NCBI GenBank assembly: GCA_011754535.1
Contig: JAAQVN010000001.1
Location: forward strand, 1,612,001 to 1,676,000
Direction: 5' to 3'
Origin: Enterobacter asburiae
Lineage (GTDB): Bacteria; Pseudomonadota; Gammaproteobacteria; Enterobacterales; Enterobacteriaceae
DNA length: 64,000 nucleotides
Both the position numbers and the translations under genes were made by a program. Shown here in pieces: positions 51,653-63,253 of this stretch; positions within the stretch are counted from its first letter, which is position 1, and each line of letters opens with the position of its first letter. The notes under the pieces are model-generated. The model did no database searches. It was given only the letters and a program-made list of their open reading frames with translations, and had not been told where the DNA came from.

Positions 51653-54600
51653 TTGAGCCAGGAATACACTGAAGACAAAGAAGTCACACTATCGAAGCTA
51701 AGCAGCGGACGTCGTCTCCTCGAGGCTTTGCTGATCGTTATTGCCCTTTTTGCCGTCTGGCTGATGGCAGCCTTACTCAGTTTCAACCCTTCCGATCCCA
51801 GCTGGTCGCAAACCGCGTGGCATGAGCCTATCCATAATTTAGGCGGCGTACCCGGAGCCTGGCTTGCGGACACGCTCTTTTTCATTTTCGGTGTAATGGC
51901 CTACACCATTCCCGTCATTATTATTGGCGGATGCTGGTTTGCATGGCGTCATCGTCAGAACGATGATTACATCGATTATTTCGCGGTTTCCCTGCGCCTG
52001 ATTGGCGCGCTGGCGCTGATCCTCACCTCCTGCGGGCTGGCGGCGATTAACGCCGATGATATCTGGTACTTCGCCTCCGGCGGGGTAATTGGCAGCCTGC
52101 TGAGCTCTGCGCTACAGCCGATGCTTCACAGTAGCGGCGGCACGCTGGCGCTGCTCTGCATCTGGGCGGCAGGGCTGACGCTGTTTACCGGCTGGTCATG
52201 GGTGAGCATTGCCGAGAAGATCGGCAGCTTTATTCTTACGATCCTGACCTTCGCCAGCAACCGTACCCGCCGCGACGACACGTGGGTCGATGAAGAAGAA
52301 TATGAAGATGAGTACGAAGAGGAAGACGATGTTCCGGTGCAGCGTCGTGAATCTCGTCGTGCTCGTATTCTGCGCGGTGCCCTGGCGCGTCGCCAGCGCG
52401 TTGCTGAAAAATTTGCTAACCCGCTTGGACGCAAAACCGATGCGGCGCTCTTCTCCGGTAAGCGTATGGATGAAGATGAGCAGGTTGAGTACCGCGCAGC
52501 GGGTAGCGCAGTAGATCCAGATGATGTGCTTTTCTCCGGCAACCGTGCGATGCCGGGTGATTTCGATGAATACGATCCGCTGCTTAACGGGCATACCGTT
52601 ACCGCGCCGGTTGCCGCAGCCGCAGCAGCAACGACCGCAGCACAGGCGTATGCCGCCCCTGTCGAAGCCGTGATGCCATCCGCGCCGGTTCCACCACCGG
52701 AATCCGCTATCCAGCAGCCTCAGGTTGCCTGGCAGACTGCACCGGGTGTCCACACGCCGGAGCCCGTTATCGCGCCTGAACCAGAGAACTATGTCCCTGT
52801 GCAGCAGGAGCAGTGGCAGCAGCCTTATCAGCCGCCGCAACCTGAGTATGAACCGAAGCACTATGAGCAGCCTGCGGCCCAGCCTTATCAGGCGTATGCG
52901 CCTGAACCGGTTGAACCCGCGCAGCCTTATGTGGAGCCTCAGCCTGAACCTGAGGTGGTGGAAGAGGTGAAACCGTCTCGTCCGCCAATGTACTATTTTG
53001 AAGAAGTTGAAGAACGCCGGGCTCGTGAACGCGAACAGCTGGCGGCATGGTATCAGCCTGTGCCTGAACCGGTGCAGGAGCCGGTTACAAAGGCACCTTC
53101 AGTTTCGGTTCCGCCGGTCGACCCGACGCCTGCTGTTGCCCCCGTAGCGGAAAGCGTGAAGCAGGCTACTGCGGCCTCAGCGGCGGCAGCACCGGTATTT
53201 AGCCTGGCAACGGGCGGTGCGCCGCGTCCGCAGGTGAAAGAGGGAATTGGTCCCCAACTGCCTCGCCCTAACCGCGTCCGCGTTCCAACCCGTCGTGAGC
53301 TTGCCTCCTATGGTATCAAGCTGCCTTCCCAGCGGATGGCCGAAGAAAAAGCGCGTGAGACGGACTATGAAGATGATGCCGATGAAATGCAGCAGGACGA
53401 ACTGGCCCGCCAGTTCGCCGCGCAGCAGAATCAGCGCTACGGTGAAGCCTATCAGCACGATGAACCGATGCTGGAAGACGAAGATGACGCGGCTGAAGCC
53501 GAATTAGCGCGTCAGTTTGCGGCAACCCAGCAGCAACGTTACTCCGGTGAACAGCCTGCTGGCGCGAACCCGTTCTCATTATCGGATTTCGAGTTCTCAC
53601 CAATGAAAGATCTGGTGGATGATGGTCCGAGCGAGCCTCTGTTCACCCCGAGCGTGATGCCTGAAGCAGAGCCTGTGCGCCAGCAGCCGGCGCCGCAGGC
53701 ACAGACATACGCGCAGCCGCAGCAACCTGTTCAGCAGCCGTATGCGCAACCGCAGCAGCCGCAACAACAGCCGCCGCAGTTCCAGCAGCCAGCGCCACAG
53801 CCTCAGGAGAGCCTGATTCACCCGCTGCTGATGCGTAACGGTGACAGCCGTCCGCTGCAGCGTCCGAGCACGCCGCTGCCGTCGCTGGATCTGCTGACGC
53901 CGCCGCCGGCTGAAGTCGAGCCGGTTGATACGTTTGCTCTGGAGCAGATGGCCCGTCTGGTGGAAGCCCGTCTGGCAGACTTCCGCATCAAGGCGGACGT
54001 GGTGAATTACTCACCGGGCCCGGTTATTACCCGTTTCGAACTTAACCTGGCGCCGGGCGTCAAAGCCGCGCGCATTTCTAACCTGTCCCGCGATCTGGCG
54101 CGTTCTCTGTCGACAGTTGCGGTACGTGTGGTGGAAGTGATTCCGGGTAAACCGTACGTTGGCCTTGAGCTGCCGAACAAGAAACGTCAGACCGTTTACC
54201 TGCGCGAAGTGCTGGATAACACCAAGTTCCGCGATAACCCATCCCCGCTGACCGTAGTGTTGGGTAAAGATATCGCCGGCGACCCGGTGGTGGCTGACCT
54301 CGCGAAAATGCCTCACCTGCTGGTAGCGGGTACCACCGGTTCCGGTAAGTCCGTCGGTGTGAACGCCATGATCCTCAGCATGCTCTACAAAGCGCAGCCG
54401 GAAGATGTGCGTTTCATCATGATCGACCCGAAAATGCTCGAACTGTCGGTCTACGAAGGCATTCCGCATCTGCTGACGGAAGTGGTCACCGACATGAAAG
54501 ACGCCGCCAACGCCCTGCGCTGGAGCGTCAACGAGATGGAGCGCCGCTACAAGCTGATGTCTGCGCTGGGCGTGCGTAACCTGGCCGGCTATAACGAGAA

Positions 54601-55348
54601 AATCGCCGAGGCGGCGCGCATGGGCCGTCCAATCCCGGATCCTTACTGGAAACCGGGTGACAGTATGGATGCACAGCATCCGGTGCTGGAGAAACTGCCT
54701 TATATCGTCGTGCTGGTGGATGAATTCGCCGACCTGATGATGACCGTCGGTAAGAAAGTGGAAGAGCTGATCGCGCGTCTGGCACAGAAAGCGCGTGCGG
54801 CAGGTATTCACCTGGTGCTGGCGACCCAGCGTCCGTCCGTGGATGTTATCACCGGCCTGATTAAGGCGAACATACCGACTCGTATCGCGTTTACCGTTTC
54901 GAGCAAAATTGACTCCCGTACCATTCTCGACCAGGGCGGCGCTGAGTCTCTGCTGGGAATGGGGGACATGCTGTACTCCGGCCCGAACTCCACCTCACCG
55001 GTGCGCGTACACGGTGCGTTCGTTCGCGACCAGGAAGTACACGCGGTGGTGCAGGACTGGAAAGCGCGCGGACGTCCGCAGTACGTTGACGGTATTACCT
55101 CCGACAGCGAAAGCGAAGGTGGCGGCGGTGGCTTTGACGGCGGTGAAGAGCTGGATCCGTTATTCGATCAGGCGGTTAACTTCGTCACTGAAAAACGTAA
55201 AGCCTCCATCTCTGGCGTGCAGCGTCAGTTCCGCATCGGCTATAACCGCGCGGCACGTATCATCGAGCAGATGGAAGCGCAGGGCATCGTGAGCGAGCAG
55301 GGGCACAACGGTAACCGTGAGGTGCTGGCTCCGCCGCCGTTTGATTAA
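51653..55348 (+). CDS. ftsK: FtsK, DNA translocase and division protein
   Basis: This 1231-residue protein starts at TTG (M-S-Q-E-Y-T-E-D-K). Four transmembrane helices lie in about 20-210. A long Pro/Gln/Glu-rich linker (about 215-760) precedes the RecA-like motor with Walker A G-T-T-G-S-G-K-S (893-900) and Walker B V-V-L-V-D-E-F (1019-1025), then the C-terminal winged-helix gamma domain ([13 protein letters not shown]) that reads KOPS. The linker holds two copies of E-L-A-R-Q-F-A-A (nt 53398 and 53503) and is about 100 residues shorter than in E. coli. FtsK pumps DNA through the septum and activates XerCD. Confidence 0.97.
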   Translation: MSQEYTEDKEVTLSKLSSGRRLLEALLIVIALFAVWLMAALLSFNPSDPSWSQTAWHEPIHNLGGVPGAWLADTLFFIFGVMAYTIPVIIIGGCWFAWRHRQNDDYIDYFAVSLRLIGALALILTSCGLAAINADDIWYFASGGVIGSLLSSALQPMLHSSGGTLALLCIWAAGLTLFTGWSWVSIAEKIGSFILTILTFASNRTRRDDTWVDEEEYEDEYEEEDDVPVQRRESRRARILRGALARRQRVAEKFANPLGRKTDAALFSGKRMDEDEQVEYRAAGSAVDPDDVLFSGNRAMPGDFDEYDPLLNGHTVTAPVAAAAAATTAAQAYAAPVEAVMPSAPVPPPESAIQQPQVAWQTAPGVHTPEPVIAPEPENYVPVQQEQWQQPYQPPQPEYEPKHYEQPAAQPYQAYAPEPVEPAQPYVEPQPEPEVVEEVKPSRPPMYYFEEVEERRAREREQLAAWYQPVPEPVQEPVTKAPSVSVPPVDPTPAVAPVAESVKQATAASAAAAPVFSLATGGAPRPQVKEGIGPQLPRPNRVRVPTRRELASYGIKLPSQRMAEEKARETDYEDDADEMQQDELARQFAAQQNQRYGEAYQHDEPMLEDEDDAAEAELARQFAATQQQRYSGEQPAGANPFSLSDFEFSPMKDLVDDGPSEPLFTPSVMPEAEPVRQQPAPQAQTYAQPQQPVQQPYAQPQQPQQQPPQFQQPAPQPQESLIHPLLMRNGDSRPLQRPSTPLPSLDLLTPPPAEVEPVDTFALEQMARLVEARLADFRIKADVVNYSPGPVITRFELNLAPGVKAARISNLSRDLARSLSTVAVRVVEVIPGKPYVGLELPNKKRQTVYLREVLDNTKFRDNPSPLTVVLGKDIAGDPVVADLAKMPHLLVAGTTGSGKSVGVNAMILSMLYKAQPEDVRFIMIDPKMLELSVYEGIPHLLTEVVTDMKDAANALRWSVNEMERRYKLMSALGVRNLAGYNEKIAEAARMGRPIPDPYWKPGDSMDAQHPVLEKLPYIVVLVDEFADLMMTVGKKVEELIARLAQKARAAGIHLVLATQRPSVDVITGLIKANIPTRIAFTVSSKIDSRTILDQGGAESLLGMGDMLYSGPNSTSPVRVHGAFVRDQEVHAVVQDWKARGRPQYVDGITSDSESEGGGGGFDGGEELDPLFDQAVNFVTEKRKASISGVQRQFRIGYNRAARIIEQMEAQGIVSEQGHNGNREVLAPPPFD

Positions 55349-55476
55349 CCCTCAACATTTGCAAAGAAGGGTAAATCAGCAAAAATTAAGCATTTTCTTC
55401 TGTCGCCTGCCTGCGGGCAGGTCCAGAATAGATGACGGAACCCCCATTTCGGGAAGACGTATTTTAAGGAATAACA

Positions 55477-56091
55477 ATGAAAAAAATCGCCATCGCCTGT
55501 GCATTACTCACCAGTTTTGTTGCCAGCAGCGTCTGGGCTGATGCAGCCAGCGACCTTAAAAGCCGACTGGACAAAGTCAGCAGCTTCCACGCCAGCTTCA
55601 CGCAAAAAGTGACAGACGGCAGCGGCAACGCGGTGCAGGAAGGACAGGGGGATTTGTGGGTGAAACGCCCTAATCTGTTTAACTGGCATATGACCCAGCC
55701 TGATGAAAGTATTTTGGTGTCAGATGGTAAAACCCTGTGGTTCTTCAACCCGTTCGTTGAGCAGGCCACGGCGACCTGGCTGAAGGACGCGACCAGCAAC
55801 ACGCCGTTTATGCTGATTGCCCGCAACCAGGCCAGCGACTGGCAGCAGTACAATATTAAACAGAAGGGTGACGAATTTGTCCTGACGCCGAAAGGCAGCA
55901 ACGGCAACCTGAAGCAGTTCACCATCAACGTAAGCACCAACGGTACCATTAACCAGTTCGGCGCGGTTGAGCAAGACGATCAGCGCAGCAGCTACCAGCT
56001 TAAATCTCAGCAGAACGGCGCCGTTGACGCATCGAAATTCACCTTTACCCCGCCGCAGGGCGTAACGGTGGACGACCAACGCAATAAGTAA
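55477..56091 (+). CDS. lolA: LolA, periplasmic lipoprotein carrier
   Basis: This 204-residue chaperone carries lipoproteins from LolCDE to LolB. The signal peptide is residues 1-21 (S-S-V-W-A before D-A-A-S-D-L-K). The LolA fold signature includes F-T-Q-K-V near residue 45, [13 protein letters not shown] near 59 and F-F-N-P-F-V-E near 89. A good AAGGAATAA ribosome-binding site precedes the ATG. rarA begins 9 nt downstream. Confidence 0.97.
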   Translation: MKKIAIACALLTSFVASSVWADAASDLKSRLDKVSSFHASFTQKVTDGSGNAVQEGQGDLWVKRPNLFNWHMTQPDESILVSDGKTLWFFNPFVEQATATWLKDATSNTPFMLIARNQASDWQQYNIKQKGDEFVLTPKGSNGNLKQFTINVSTNGTINQFGAVEQDDQRSSYQLKSQQNGAVDASKFTFTPPQGVTVDDQRNK

Positions 56092-56100
56092 GAGGCATGA

Positions 56101-57444
56101 GTGGGCAATCTGTCGCTCGATTTTTCAGATAACGCGTTTCAACCTCTGGCCGCCCGTATGCGGCCAGAAAATTTAGCGCAGTACATCGGTCAGCAGCATC
56201 TGCTGGCTGCGGGGAAACCCTTGCCGCGCGCCATTGAGGCCGGGCATTTACACTCGATGATCCTCTGGGGACCTCCGGGCACCGGCAAAACCACGCTTGC
56301 AGAAGTGATCGCCCGGTATGCTAACGCGGACGTTGAGCGTATCTCTGCGGTGACGTCGGGGGTGAAGGAGATCCGCGAGGCGATCGAGCGAGCGCGGCAG
56401 AACCGCAATGCCGGACGCCGCACCATTCTCTTTGTCGACGAAGTCCACCGCTTCAACAAGAGCCAGCAGGATGCCTTCCTGCCGCATATTGAAGACGGCA
56501 CAATCTTCTTCATCGGGGCGACCACCGAAAATCCATCGTTTGAATTGAACTCGGCGCTGCTGTCCCGCGCGCGCGTTTATTTGCTTAAATCCCTGACCAC
56601 CGAGGATATCGAAAAGGTCCTCACGCAGGCGATGGAGGATAAGGCGCGGGGCTACGGCGGGCAGGATATCGTGCTGCCTGACGACACGCGACGTGCGATT
56701 GCGGAGCTGGTCAACGGCGATGCGCGTCGGGCGCTAAACACGCTGGAAATGATGGCCGATATGGCCGAAGTGGATGATGCCGGGAAGCGGGTGCTGAAGC
56801 AGGAGCTGCTGACCGAAATTGCCGGGGAGCGCAGCGCGCGTTTCGATAATAAAGGCGACCGTTTCTACGACCTGATTTCGGCGCTGCATAAGTCCGTGCG
56901 CGGCAGCGCTCCGGATGCAGCGCTGTACTGGTACGCGCGTATCATCACCGCGGGTGGCGATCCGCTATATGTTGCGCGCCGCTGCCTGGCAATTGCGTCA
57001 GAAGATGTTGGTAATGCCGACCCGCGCGCCATGCAGGTTGCGATCTCGGCCTGGGACTGCTTTACCCGCGTAGGCCCGGCGGAAGGCGAGCGTGCCATTG
57101 CCCAGGCGATTGTCTATCTGGCCTGTGCACCGAAAAGCAACGCCGTCTATACCGCATTTAAAGCCGCGATGTCGGATGCGCGCGAACGTCCTGACTACGA
57201 TGTGCCGGTCCACCTGCGCAATGCGCCAACCAAATTGATGAAAGAGATGGGTTACGGGCAGGAGTATCGCTACGCCCATGATGAACCCAACGCCTACGCC
57301 GCTGGCGAGGAATATTTCCCGCAGGAAATGGCACAAACCCGCTATTATCGCCCCACAAACAGAGGTCTTGAGGGCAAGATTGGCGAAAAGCTCGCCTGGC
57401 TTGCCGGACAGGATCAAAATAGCCCTATAAAACGCTACCGTTAG
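56101..57444 (+). CDS. rarA: RarA, replication-associated AAA+ ATPase
   Basis: This 447-residue MgsA/WRNIP1-family protein acts at stalled forks. It starts with GTG (M-G-N-L-S-L-D-F-S). Walker A is G-P-P-G-T-G-K-T near residue 58, Walker B L-F-V-D-E-V-H near 110, followed by sensor G-A-T-T-E-N-P-S-F. The C-terminal tetramerisation region has D-V-G-N-A-D-P. It lies 9 nt after lolA, in the conserved lolA-rarA-serS order. Confidence 0.96.
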   Translation: MGNLSLDFSDNAFQPLAARMRPENLAQYIGQQHLLAAGKPLPRAIEAGHLHSMILWGPPGTGKTTLAEVIARYANADVERISAVTSGVKEIREAIERARQNRNAGRRTILFVDEVHRFNKSQQDAFLPHIEDGTIFFIGATTENPSFELNSALLSRARVYLLKSLTTEDIEKVLTQAMEDKARGYGGQDIVLPDDTRRAIAELVNGDARRALNTLEMMADMAEVDDAGKRVLKQELLTEIAGERSARFDNKGDRFYDLISALHKSVRGSAPDAALYWYARIITAGGDPLYVARRCLAIASEDVGNADPRAMQVAISAWDCFTRVGPAEGERAIAQAIVYLACAPKSNAVYTAFKAAMSDARERPDYDVPVHLRNAPTKLMKEMGYGQEYRYAHDEPNAYAAGEEYFPQEMAQTRYYRPTNRGLEGKIGEKLAWLAGQDQNSPIKRYR

Positions 57445-57515
57445 CGCTATCGTTGCGGTAATGTTGGCGTAGTATCCCTGTGGCCGCAGGCTGTGGTCAC
57501 ATTTTCCTATTTTAA

Positions 57516-58829
<1,314 letters not shown>

Positions 58830-58845
58830 TAATTTGTCTTAAAAC

Positions 58846-58873
58846 AAAAAAGCGCCTCAGGGCGCTTTTTTTA
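58846..58873 (+). terminator. rho-independent terminator after serS
   Basis: AAAAAAGCGCC-TCA-GGGCGCTTTTTTT is a G/C-rich stem with A and T arms, about 20 nt after the serS stop. Confidence 0.92.
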
Positions 58874-58883
58874 TGCCTTTGAT

Positions 58884-58924
58884 TTGATACGAAGCAATAA
58901 CCTCTCCCTCTAAAGTAGTAATAC
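58884..58924 (+). promoter_or_regulatory. FNR-dependent dmsA promoter
   Basis: TTGATACGAAGCAA (58884-58897) matches the FNR consensus TTGAT-N4-ATCAA with one mismatch and resembles the known E. coli dmsA site. A TAATAC -10 at 58919-58924 would start transcription near 58931, placing the FNR site centre at about -41, the class II position. Confidence 0.75.
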
Positions 58925-59040
58925 TCTTCCGAATGAAAGTCAGCATAAAAAGCTGATAACGAAGAAATTCGTTATAAATAAAACTATATAGCGGTCTATG
59001 CCGCCTCTCATTTCTTTGTGAGCAACCAAAGTGAGTCTTT

Positions 59041-61485
59041 ATGAAAATCAACGCGCCTGAAGCGTTAATGGCTGCCGAGGTCACTCGCCGTGGGTTGATG
59101 AAAACCACGGCAATTGGCGGCCTGGCCGTAGCCAGTAGTGCCTTCACGCTCCCTTTCACCCGACTGGCGTCGGCGGCAGATGCACTGTCCCCAGCCTCAG
59201 CTCCGGAAAAAGTGGTGTGGAGTGCCTGTACCGTAAACTGCGGTAGCCGTTGTCCGCTGCGTATGCATGTAGTGGATGGTGAAATTAAATATGTCGAAAC
59301 CGACAATACCGGGGACGATAACTACGAAGGGTTACATCAGGTTCGCGCCTGTCTGCGCGGTCGCTCCATGCGTCGTCGCGTGTATAATCCGGACCGCCTG
59401 AAGTATCCGATGAAGCGCGTCGGTAAGCGTGGGGAAGGGAAGTTCGAGCGTATTAGCTGGGATGAAGCCTACGACATCATCGCCACCAATATGCAGCGCC
59501 TTATCAAAGAGTACGGCAACGAATCCATCTACCTGAACTACGGCACCGGGACGCTCGGCGGCACGCTGACCCGCTCCTGGCCGCCGGGTAAAACGCTGGT
59601 GGCGCGCCTGATGAACTGCTGCGGCGGTTATCTCAACCACTACGGCGACTACTCTTCCGCGCAGATTGCAGCGGGTCTCAACTATACCTACGGCGGCTGG
59701 GCGGACGGCAACAGCCCGTCTGATATCGAAAACAGTAAGCTGGTCGTGCTGTTTGGCAATAACCCGGGCGAAACCCGCATGAGCGGCGGCGGGGTAACCT
59801 ACTACCTGGAACAGGCCCGCGCAAAATCCAATGCTCGCATGATCATCATCGATCCGCGCTATACCGACACCGGTGCCGGACGTGAAGACGAGTGGATCCC
59901 AATCCGTCCGGGTACCGATGCGGCGCTGGTTTCCGCGCTGGCGTGGGTGATGATCACCGAAAACCTCGTCGATCAGCCTTTCCTGGATAAATACTGCGTC
60001 GGCTATGACGAGAAAACCCTGCCCGCCAGCGCGCCGGCTAACGGTCACTACAAGGCGTATATTCTCGGTCAGGGCAGCGATGGCGTGGCGAAAACGCCCG
60101 AGTGGGCCTCCACCATCACCGGTATTCCGGTGGCGCGTATCGTTCAACTGGCGCGTGAGATTGGCTCAGCCAAACCGGCCTATATCAGCCAGGGCTGGGG
60201 ACCGCAGCGTCATGCGAACGGCGAAATCGCGACCCGTGCCATCTCAATGCTTTCTATTCTGACGGGTAACGTGGGCGTTCACGGCGGAAACACCGGCGCG
60301 CGTGAAGGCTCTTATGAAGTGCCGTTTGAACGTATGCCGACGCTGGATAACCCTGTTCAGACCAGCATCTCCATGTTTATGTGGACTGATGCGATCGAAC
60401 GCGGCCCGGAAATGACCGCCCTGCGCGATGGCGTGCGCGGCAAGGACAAGCTGGACGTGCCGATCAAGATGATCTGGAACTATGCCGGTAACTGTCTCAT
60501 CAACCAGCACTCTGAAATCAACCGCACTCATGAAATCCTGCAGGATGACAAGAAGTGCGAGATGATAGTGGTGATTGACTGCCACATGACCTCCTCGGCG
60601 AAATATGCCGATATCCTGCTGCCGGACTGCACCGCCTCTGAGCAGATGGATTTCGCGCTGGACGCCTCCTGCGGCAACATGTCCTACGTGATCTTTACCG
60701 ACCAGGCGATTAAACCGCGCTTCGAGTGTAAAACCATCTATGAGATGACCTCTGAGCTGGCGAAACGTCTTGGCGTTGAGCCGCAGTTTACCGAGGGACG
60801 TACTCAGGAAGGGTGGATGCGCCATCTGCATGAACTTTCCCGTAAAGCGATCCCTGACCTGCCGGATTTCGATACCTTCCGCAAGCAGGGTATGTACAAA
60901 CAGCGCGATCCGGAAGGGCACCACGTGGCGTACAAAGCGTTCCGTGAAGATCCGCAGGCGAATCCGCTGACCACGCCATCGGGCAAAATCGAGATCTACT
61001 CCGAAGAGCTGGCAAAAATCGCGTCGACCTGGGAGCTGCCGGAAGGGGACGTTATCGATCCGCTGCCGATCTACACGCCTGGTTTTGAAAACTATAACGA
61101 TCCGCTGACGGCGAAATTCCCGCTGCAGCTGACCGGTTTCCACTACAAAGCGCGAGTGCACTCCACCTACGGCAACGTCGACGTACTGAAAGCCGCCTGC
61201 CGTCAGGAGATGTGGATCAACCCGATGGATGCCAAAGCTCGCGGCATCGGCAATGGCGATCGCGTGCGTATCTTCAACGGTCGCGGCGAGGTACACATTG
61301 AGGCCAAAGTGACGCCGCGCATGATGCCAGGCGTGGTGGCGCTGGGGGAAGGGGCCTGGTACAGCCCCGATGCCAACCGCATCGACCAGGCGGGCAGTAT
61401 TAACGTGCTGACCACGCAACGTCCGTCGCCGCTGGCGAAGGGCAACCCATCCCACACAAACCTTGTCCAGGTTGAAAAGGTTTAA
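59041..61485 (+). CDS. dmsA: DmsA, dimethyl sulfoxide reductase catalytic subunit
   Basis: This 814-residue molybdopterin enzyme reduces DMSO and related S- and N-oxides during anaerobic respiration. A Tat leader (T-R-R-G-L-M-K, residues 15-21) exports it folded. The [4Fe-4S] ligands are C63, C67, C71 and C104. The Mo-binding region has G-D-Y-S-S near residues 202-206, and the dinucleotide-binding C-terminal domain starts near 650. It is the first gene of dmsABC. dmsB follows after 10 nt. Confidence 0.98.
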   Translation: MKINAPEALMAAEVTRRGLMKTTAIGGLAVASSAFTLPFTRLASAADALSPASAPEKVVWSACTVNCGSRCPLRMHVVDGEIKYVETDNTGDDNYEGLHQVRACLRGRSMRRRVYNPDRLKYPMKRVGKRGEGKFERISWDEAYDIIATNMQRLIKEYGNESIYLNYGTGTLGGTLTRSWPPGKTLVARLMNCCGGYLNHYGDYSSAQIAAGLNYTYGGWADGNSPSDIENSKLVVLFGNNPGETRMSGGGVTYYLEQARAKSNARMIIIDPRYTDTGAGREDEWIPIRPGTDAALVSALAWVMITENLVDQPFLDKYCVGYDEKTLPASAPANGHYKAYILGQGSDGVAKTPEWASTITGIPVARIVQLAREIGSAKPAYISQGWGPQRHANGEIATRAISMLSILTGNVGVHGGNTGAREGSYEVPFERMPTLDNPVQTSISMFMWTDAIERGPEMTALRDGVRGKDKLDVPIKMIWNYAGNCLINQHSEINRTHEILQDDKKCEMIVVIDCHMTSSAKYADILLPDCTASEQMDFALDASCGNMSYVIFTDQAIKPRFECKTIYEMTSELAKRLGVEPQFTEGRTQEGWMRHLHELSRKAIPDLPDFDTFRKQGMYKQRDPEGHHVAYKAFREDPQANPLTTPSGKIEIYSEELAKIASTWELPEGDVIDPLPIYTPGFENYNDPLTAKFPLQLTGFHYKARVHSTYGNVDVLKAACRQEMWINPMDAKARGIGNGDRVRIFNGRGEVHIEAKVTPRMMPGVVALGEGAWYSPDANRIDQAGSINVLTTQRPSPLAKGNPSHTNLVQVEKV

Positions 61486-61495
61486 GGAGTAACCG

Positions 61496-62113
61496 ATGAC
61501 AACCCAGTATGGATTTTTCATTGATTCCAGCCGTTGCACCGGGTGCAAAACCTGCGAGCTGGCCTGTAAAGATTACAAAGATCTTACTCCGGATGTGAGC
61601 TTCCGCCGCATCTACGAATACGCCGGGGGCGACTGGCAGGAAGATAACGGCGTCTGGCATCAGAACGTCTTTGCATATTACCTGTCGATTGCCTGTAACC
61701 ACTGTGAAGATCCGGCCTGCACCAAGGTCTGCCCGAGCGGGGCGATGCACAAGCGGGAAGACGGTTTTGTGGTGGTGGATGAAGATGTCTGCATCGGCTG
61801 CCGCTACTGCCATATGGCGTGCCCGTACGGCGCGCCGCAGTACAACGCCGCCAAAGGGCATATGACCAAGTGCGACGGCTGCCACAGCCGCGTAGCGGAT
61901 GGTAAGAAACCCATCTGCGTCGAGTCCTGTCCACTCCGCGCGCTGGACTTTGGTCCTGTTGAAGAGCTGCGACAAAAACACGGTGAGCTTGCCGCAGTGG
62001 CGCCGCTGCCGTCAGCGCACTTCACGAAGCCGAGTATTGTCATTAAACCTAACGCCAACAGCCGTCCAACGGGTGACACCACCGGCTACCTGGCAAATCC
62101 GAAGGAGGTGTAA
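61496..62113 (+). CDS. dmsB: DmsB, iron-sulfur subunit of DMSO reductase
   Basis: This 205-residue protein has four [4Fe-4S] clusters that pass electrons from DmsC to DmsA. The four Cys groups are C-T-G-C-K-T-C-E-L-A-C, C-N-H-C ... A-C-T-K-V-C-P, C-I-G-C-R-Y-C-H-M-A-C-P and C-D-G-C ... C-V-E-S-C-P. It has no leader and travels with DmsA through the Tat pathway. The dmsC start follows 1 nt after its stop. Confidence 0.98.
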   Translation: MTTQYGFFIDSSRCTGCKTCELACKDYKDLTPDVSFRRIYEYAGGDWQEDNGVWHQNVFAYYLSIACNHCEDPACTKVCPSGAMHKREDGFVVVDEDVCIGCRYCHMACPYGAPQYNAAKGHMTKCDGCHSRVADGKKPICVESCPLRALDFGPVEELRQKHGELAAVAPLPSAHFTKPSIVIKPNANSRPTGDTTGYLANPKEV

Positions 62114-62114
62114 G

Positions 62115-62978
62115 ATGGGAAGTGGATGGCATGAATGGCCGCTGATGATCTTCACGGTCTTTGGTCAGTGCGTAGCGGGCGGCTTCATCGTACTCGCGCT
62201 GGCGCTGTTGAAAGGCGATCTCAACGCTGAACAGCAGCAGCGTCTGGTGTTGAGCATGTTTGGTCTGTGGGTGCTGATGGGAATTGGCTTTATCGCCTCC
62301 ACGCTGCACCTGGGTTCGCCGATGCGCGCGTTTAACTCTCTGAACCGCGTAGGAGCGTCGTCCCTCAGTAACGAGATTGCGAGCGGGGCAATTTTCTTTG
62401 CCGTCGGCGGGCTGGGCTGGCTGCTGGCCGCGATGAAGAAATTGCCTGCGGGTCTGCGAAGCCTGTGGCTGATCGTCACCATGGTGCTGGGCGTAGTGTT
62501 CGTGTGGATGATGGTGCGCGTCTATAACACCATCGATACCGTCCCAACCTGGTACAGCGTCTGGACGCCGATGAGCTTCTTCCTGACGATGTTTATCGGC
62601 GGGCCGCTGCTGGGCTACCTGCTGCTGCGCGTGGCGGGTATCGACGGGTGGGCAATGCGTCTTCTGCCCGCCGTTTCGCTGCTGGCGCTGGTGGTGAGTG
62701 CGATGGTTGCTCTGATGCAGGGGGCTGAGCTGGCAACTATTCACAGCTCCATTCAGCAGGCGTCCGCCCTGGTTCCTGATTACGGTTCTCTGATGGCCTG
62801 GCGCATCGTTCTGCTGGTCGCGGCGTTGGTATTCTGGATCGCTCCTCAGCTTAAAGGTTATCAGCCCGCGCTGCCGCTGCTGTCACTGGCCTTTGTGCTG
62901 GTACTGGCAGGGGAGTTGATTGGTCGCGGCATTTTCTACGGGTTGCATATGACCGTTGGTATGGCTATCGCCAGTTAA
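62115..62978 (+). CDS. dmsC: DmsC, membrane anchor of DMSO reductase
   Basis: This 287-residue integral membrane protein has eight hydrophobic segments. It oxidises menaquinol and anchors DmsAB. His65 in T-L-H-L-G-S matches the quinol-site histidine of E. coli DmsC. I chose the ATG at 62115 (M-G-S-G-W-H-E-W), with GAAGGAGG as ribosome-binding site; longer open frame upstream overlaps dmsB and is not meaningful. Confidence 0.97.
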   Translation: MGSGWHEWPLMIFTVFGQCVAGGFIVLALALLKGDLNAEQQQRLVLSMFGLWVLMGIGFIASTLHLGSPMRAFNSLNRVGASSLSNEIASGAIFFAVGGLGWLLAAMKKLPAGLRSLWLIVTMVLGVVFVWMMVRVYNTIDTVPTWYSVWTPMSFFLTMFIGGPLLGYLLLRVAGIDGWAMRLLPAVSLLALVVSAMVALMQGAELATIHSSIQQASALVPDYGSLMAWRIVLLVAALVFWIAPQLKGYQPALPLLSLAFVLVLAGELIGRGIFYGLHMTVGMAIAS

Positions 62979-62998
62979 CGTTGCATTTAGTTATATCA

Positions 62999-63030
62999 AG
63001 CCGGGCCTGAGCGCCCGGCTTTTTCTTTTT
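62999..63030 (+). terminator. rho-independent terminator after dmsC
   Basis: AGCCGGGC-CTGAGC-GCCCGGCT followed by TTTTCTTTTTT, 20 nt after the dmsC stop. Confidence 0.93.
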
Positions 63031-63188
63031 TCGATCATGAAATTTTTCGACTGTCGTTTTGTTTTAATTTCGGTCATTAATAAATAAAAACAGACACATA
63101 ATTAATATCTATAGCAGGCGCTGCATTAGCAGGATAAGTTTTTTAAATCGACAGGGAACATATTGTGCGAGCCAGCTAAATCAGTGGA

Positions 63189-63216
63189 TTGACTTTGTTT
63201 TTGCCAGTGGCATGAT
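63189..63216 (+). promoter_or_regulatory. candidate ycaD promoter
   Basis: TTGACT (63189-63194) and CATGAT (63211-63216) are 16 bp apart, with a leader of about 30 nt to ycaD. The rest of the 275-nt dmsC-ycaD gap is AT-rich and shows no gene; ycaC, which lies here in E. coli, is absent. Confidence 0.4.
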
Positions 63217-63253
63217 GCGCACGAAATCTGAACTTCCTCACGGTTTTTAATCC

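Noticed and set aside
53690..53815. The CAG/CCG-rich repeats in ftsK considered as a CRISPR or tandem-repeat locus.
   Set aside because: They encode the Pro/Gln linker of FtsK and have no spacers or regular unit length.
60244..61548. A 434-codon minus-strand open frame across dmsA.
   Set aside because: dmsA is clearly coding in the other direction; the antisense product is His/Arg-rich nonsense with no family features.
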